Shown: piece after piece, positions 61,582-64,000 of the stretch
Numbering within the stretch: the first letter of the stretch is position 1
How the letters are laid out: every line of letters starts with the position of its first letter
NCBI RefSeq assembly: GCF_021398735.1
Contig: NZ_CP090349.1
Span: 62,001-126,000, forward strand
DNA: 64,000 bases
From: Methylobacterium oryzae
Lineage (GTDB): Bacteria > Pseudomonadota > Alphaproteobacteria > Rhizobiales > Beijerinckiaceae
Direction of reading: 5' to 3'
Notes under the pieces: generated by a model
The model's input: only the letters and a program-made list of their open reading frames with translations
Told to the model about the DNA's origin: nothing
The model's database searches: none
Program-made: the position numbers and the translations under genes

Positions 61582-62982
61582 CTACGCGGGCGCCTTCACC
61601 CAGACCGTCTGCGCGTTCGTGAACTCGCGCAGGCCGAAGTGCGAGAGCTCGCGCCCGAAGCCGCTTTTCTTGACGCCGCCGACCGGAACGCGCGCATTGG
61701 AGGCAGTGAAGCCGTTGACGAACACGCCCCCGGTCTCCAGTCGCCGCGCCATGGCTTGAGCCTTCCCGACGTCTGCCGTCCAAACGTTGCCGGAGAGCCC
61801 GTACTCGCTTGCGTTGGCAAGCCGGATCGCATCCTCGACGTCCTCCGCGACCACGAGCGCGCCAACGGGTCCGAAGATCTCTTCGTCGAATGCCGCCATC
61901 CCGGGCCTGACATCCGCCAGGACGGTCGGCTCGTAGAAGTACCCGGGACCATTCATCTTGTGGCCGCCCAGCAGCAATCTTGCGCCGGCTTTAATCGAAC
62001 GCTCGACCTGATCGTGGATCCCGTCGCGCAGGTCGCCCCGGGCGATAGGCCCGACGAACGTCGCCTCGTGCATTGGGTCGCCCACCTTCAGCGCAGCGGC
62101 TGCGTCGACGAACTTGCGCGTGAATTCCTCTGCAATCGGTCGTTCTAAGATGATGCGCTTGGCGGCGAGGCAAACCTGCCCGGCATTTTCGTAGCGGGAC
62201 TGGACCGCGGCCTTCACGGCCCCATCGAGGTCCGCGTCGACAAGAACGATGAAGGGATCCGCGCCGCCGAGTTCGAGCACGCTCTTTTTGATTACCCGCG
62301 CGGCGGTCGCAGCCACCGCCGAGCCCGCTCGCACGCTCCCTGTGACCGAGACCGCCGCGATCCGGGGGTCCTCGATCACCCGGGCTACGGTGTCGTTGTC
62401 CGTGTTCAGGTTGGCGAATAGACCTTTGGGGAAAGCGCTTGCCTCGTAGACTTCTTGCAGGGCGAAAGCGCAACCCATGACGTTGGTCGCATGCTTCAGC
62501 AGGAACCCGTTGCCCGATAGGAGGATCGGTCCCGCCGCGCGGATAGCCTGCCACAATGGCAGGTTCCACGGCATTACGCCGAGCACCGTGCCGATCGGAA
62601 GGAACGACACGTAAACGTTGTCGCCGTCCACCGGGGCGGGCTCGTCCGCCAGGACCGCAGGCCCGTGCTCGGCGAACCACTCTATCGTCGCGGCGCACTT
62701 CTCGACCTCATAACGGGCGAGTGCCAAGGTTCGACCCATCTCGGCGGTGATCAGCCGCGCGAGCGGCTCCGCGCGGGCTCGCAGCGTGGCGGCCAAGCGC
62801 CCGTAGCAGGCCACGCGCTCCTCCATCGGGGTCGCACGCCAAGTCGCGTATGCGGCGGCGCAGCCAGCGAGCGTGGACTCGATCGCCTCTGCTGTCTGGA
62901 ACGGGTAGGTCGCGATCAGCGAGCCATCGGCAGGGTTGCGCGAAGTCGCGCCTCTAGCAGGTTCTAAGGCTTGGTCGGGCAT
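61582..62982 (-). CDS. NAD(P)-dependent succinate-semialdehyde-type aldehyde dehydrogenase
   Basis: This 466-residue aldehyde dehydrogenase is of the Sad/GabD-like group. N-terminal RNPADGSLIATYPF, then GVMPWNLPLWQAIRAAGPIL, the catalytic Glu in LELGGADPFIVLVDADLD, and Cys in YENAGQVCLAAKRI. The later NARVPVGGVKKSGFGRELS is family typical. ATG 62982 has GAGG at about 9 nt. It oxidises a semialdehyde to the acid. It stands next to the beta-hydroxyacid dehydrogenase and next to an XRE/MmyB regulator, likely its controller. Confidence 0.9.
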   Translation of the reverse strand: MPDQALEPARGATSRNPADGSLIATYPFQTAEAIESTLAGCAAAYATWRATPMEERVACYGRLAATLRARAEPLARLITAEMGRTLALARYEVEKCAATIEWFAEHGPAVLADEPAPVDGDNVYVSFLPIGTVLGVMPWNLPLWQAIRAAGPILLSGNGFLLKHATNVMGCAFALQEVYEASAFPKGLFANLNTDNDTVARVIEDPRIAAVSVTGSVRAGSAVAATAARVIKKSVLELGGADPFIVLVDADLDGAVKAAVQSRYENAGQVCLAAKRIILERPIAEEFTRKFVDAAAALKVGDPMHEATFVGPIARGDLRDGIHDQVERSIKAGARLLLGGHKMNGPGYFYEPTVLADVRPGMAAFDEEIFGPVGALVVAEDVEDAIRLANASEYGLSGNVWTADVGKAQAMARRLETGGVFVNGFTASNARVPVGGVKKSGFGRELSHFGLREFTNAQTVWVKAPA

Positions 62983-63063
62983 CCGCTATCCTCACCGAGT
63001 CGGCGTCGTTTCGCGGATCCGAGGTACGGCGGCGGCGATACTCCAAACAGGCGTGCGCTTAAC

Positions 63064-63864
63064 CTATGAGCAGGACTCATAGGCTGCCGATCGCAGCACG
63101 TACGAAACCATCGTCAGCTCCGGTTGTCCCGCTGACGTCAACGTCACGTAGGTGTACTCGACAAGGCCGAGCGAATGGTGCCGGAGGCGCTTGGTCCCCT
63201 CGTCGAACACATCGACGTCGACACCCGACCACCACTCCCGGAACTCGCGGCTTCCCTCGGTGAGCTGTGTCACCAATTCATCAAAGTGCGCCTTGTCTCC
63301 CGCCCGCACCCGGGCCGCACGGAAGGCGGCCACGTAGCGGCGGGCCAGCGTCTCCCAATTGACGATCAGGTTGCGGTAGGGCGGATGCAGGAACAGGAGC
63401 CAAAGCGTGTTGCGTTGAAAGGGCGGCAACGTATCGTAATCGACGAATTGGTCAGCAGCAGCGGCGTTCCAAGCCAAGATGTCGAACCGGGCGTTGCGGA
63501 CGTAGGCAGGAATCGGGTCGACGGCTTGGACAAGCATGACTAGCCCGTCGCTCGGCCGCTCACTCTTCTCGGCAAACAGCACGCCGGGCACGGAAAGTGC
63601 TAGGAGATGAGCTGCCTCGACGCGGTCGAGCCGAAGCACCTTGGCGATCCGCCGGAGCGTGTCTGCGGAGGCGCGGATGTCGCGTCCCTGCTCAAGCCAC
63701 GTGTACCAACTGACGCTGACGCCGGCGAGGACAGCGACCTCCTCGCGGCGCAAGCCCGGTGTGCGGCGGTTACCTGTTGGCAGTCCGAACTCTTTCGGGT
63801 CACAACGCGCGCGCCGGCTCGCTAAAAAGGCGCCCAAATCGCGACGCTGCTCTATCGAGGTCAT
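63064..63864 (-). CDS. XRE-family regulator with MmyB-like ligand domain
   Basis: This 266-residue protein has an N-terminal helix-turn-helix (LGAFLASRRARCDPKEFGLP, LRREEVAVLAGVSVSWYTWL, ADTLRRIAKVLRLDRVEAAH) of the HTH_31/XRE type. A larger C-terminal MmyB-like domain follows (about 100-266: IPAYVRNARFDILAWNAAAA, FLHPPYRNLIVNWETLARRY, LTEGSREFREWWSGVDV). These actinobacterial- and rhizobial-type regulators bind a ligand, perhaps a fatty acid-like molecule. It lies 81 bp upstream of the aldehyde dehydrogenase on the same strand. Starts at ATG 63864. Confidence 0.87.
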   Translation of the reverse strand: MTSIEQRRDLGAFLASRRARCDPKEFGLPTGNRRTPGLRREEVAVLAGVSVSWYTWLEQGRDIRASADTLRRIAKVLRLDRVEAAHLLALSVPGVLFAEKSERPSDGLVMLVQAVDPIPAYVRNARFDILAWNAAAADQFVDYDTLPPFQRNTLWLLFLHPPYRNLIVNWETLARRYVAAFRAARVRAGDKAHFDELVTQLTEGSREFREWWSGVDVDVFDEGTKRLRHHSLGLVEYTYVTLTSAGQPELTMVSYVLRSAAYESCS

Positions 63865-64000
63865 ATGAAACTTTGCACTTCCGAATGTTGATCAAGACCG
63901 AACCGAACGATGGCGTCGTCCCCGTCGATGCGACAGGTCGTTGCTCCTCGGCTGGCTCACAGACTCTCGAACTAGCGCAGACTATCAAAGCATGCCATCG

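Noticed and set aside
1..64000. CRISPR arrays, rRNA, prophage structural genes.
   Set aside because: None seen: repeats are tandem without spacers, and no capsid, tail or portal-like proteins occur.

Overview
The window is about 64 kb of a high-GC alphaproteobacterial chromosome, most like Methylobacterium/Methylorubrum or a close Rhizobiales relative. The reasons are the base composition, a CenR-type response regulator, an HWE histidine kinase, paired Hsp20 genes with a ROSE-like RNA thermometer, and dispersed short intergenic repeats. No 16S or other taxonomic marker is present, so the genus is an inference.

Core part (1-26.4 kb). Housekeeping genes are: a partial cyclic-nucleotide-binding protein, a CenR-like regulator, an L,D-transpeptidase, a YggS-type PLP protein, leuS, a solute-binding protein, terC and a lipid kinase (overlapping genes), two exported or membrane-anchored proteins, galM, three small proteins unique to this kind of genome, two hsp20 genes, ftsK, mtnA, a methyltransferase, a double-MaoC protein, ychF, pth, a small exported protein, a FUSC transporter and tRNA-Arg(TCT). 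Its intergenic regions hold an 18-bp palindromic tandem repeat, an 11-bp minisatellite, and two copies of a 90-bp dispersed repeat.

Mobile part (26.3-about 38 kb). A tyrosine integrase sits directly against the 3' end of tRNA-Arg. It is the last gene of a tight minus-strand operon: MobF relaxase, DUF1376-like protein, excisionase-like protein, integrase. A divergent plus-strand set encodes a ParA-like ATPase, a small membrane protein and a VirD4/TrwB coupling protein. No mating-pair-formation (VirB) genes are present, so this looks like an integrative mobilizable element that borrows a type IV secretion system. Three uncharacterised genes are its cargo or accessory functions.

Accessory part (38-50 kb). 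A DUF1993 protein, an MFS exporter, and Rrf2, GlxA-type and MarR regulators, an SDR, three tautomerase-superfamily proteins and a half-size EamA transporter form several small divergent units with visible operator-like repeats. An IS1111-type (IS110 family) insertion sequence with perfect 15-bp subterminal inverted repeats follows. Then comes an HWE sensor kinase with its receiver protein.

Respiratory part (50-60 kb). All genes are on the minus strand: fumC, a small exported protein, poxB, a tautomerase, a cupin, mqo, cydA, cydB and a ThrE-type exporter. Fumarase makes malate, while Mqo and PoxB pass electrons from malate and pyruvate straight to quinone. The CydAB (cyanide-insensitive type) oxidase then reoxidises the quinol. 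Together they read as a compact NADH-independent quinone-linked respiratory module. The right end (60-64 kb) has a fifth tautomerase, a beta-hydroxyacid dehydrogenase, a semialdehyde dehydrogenase and an XRE/MmyB regulator. Five tautomerase-superfamily genes within 18 kb, together with the respiratory module, are the most unusual feature of the window.
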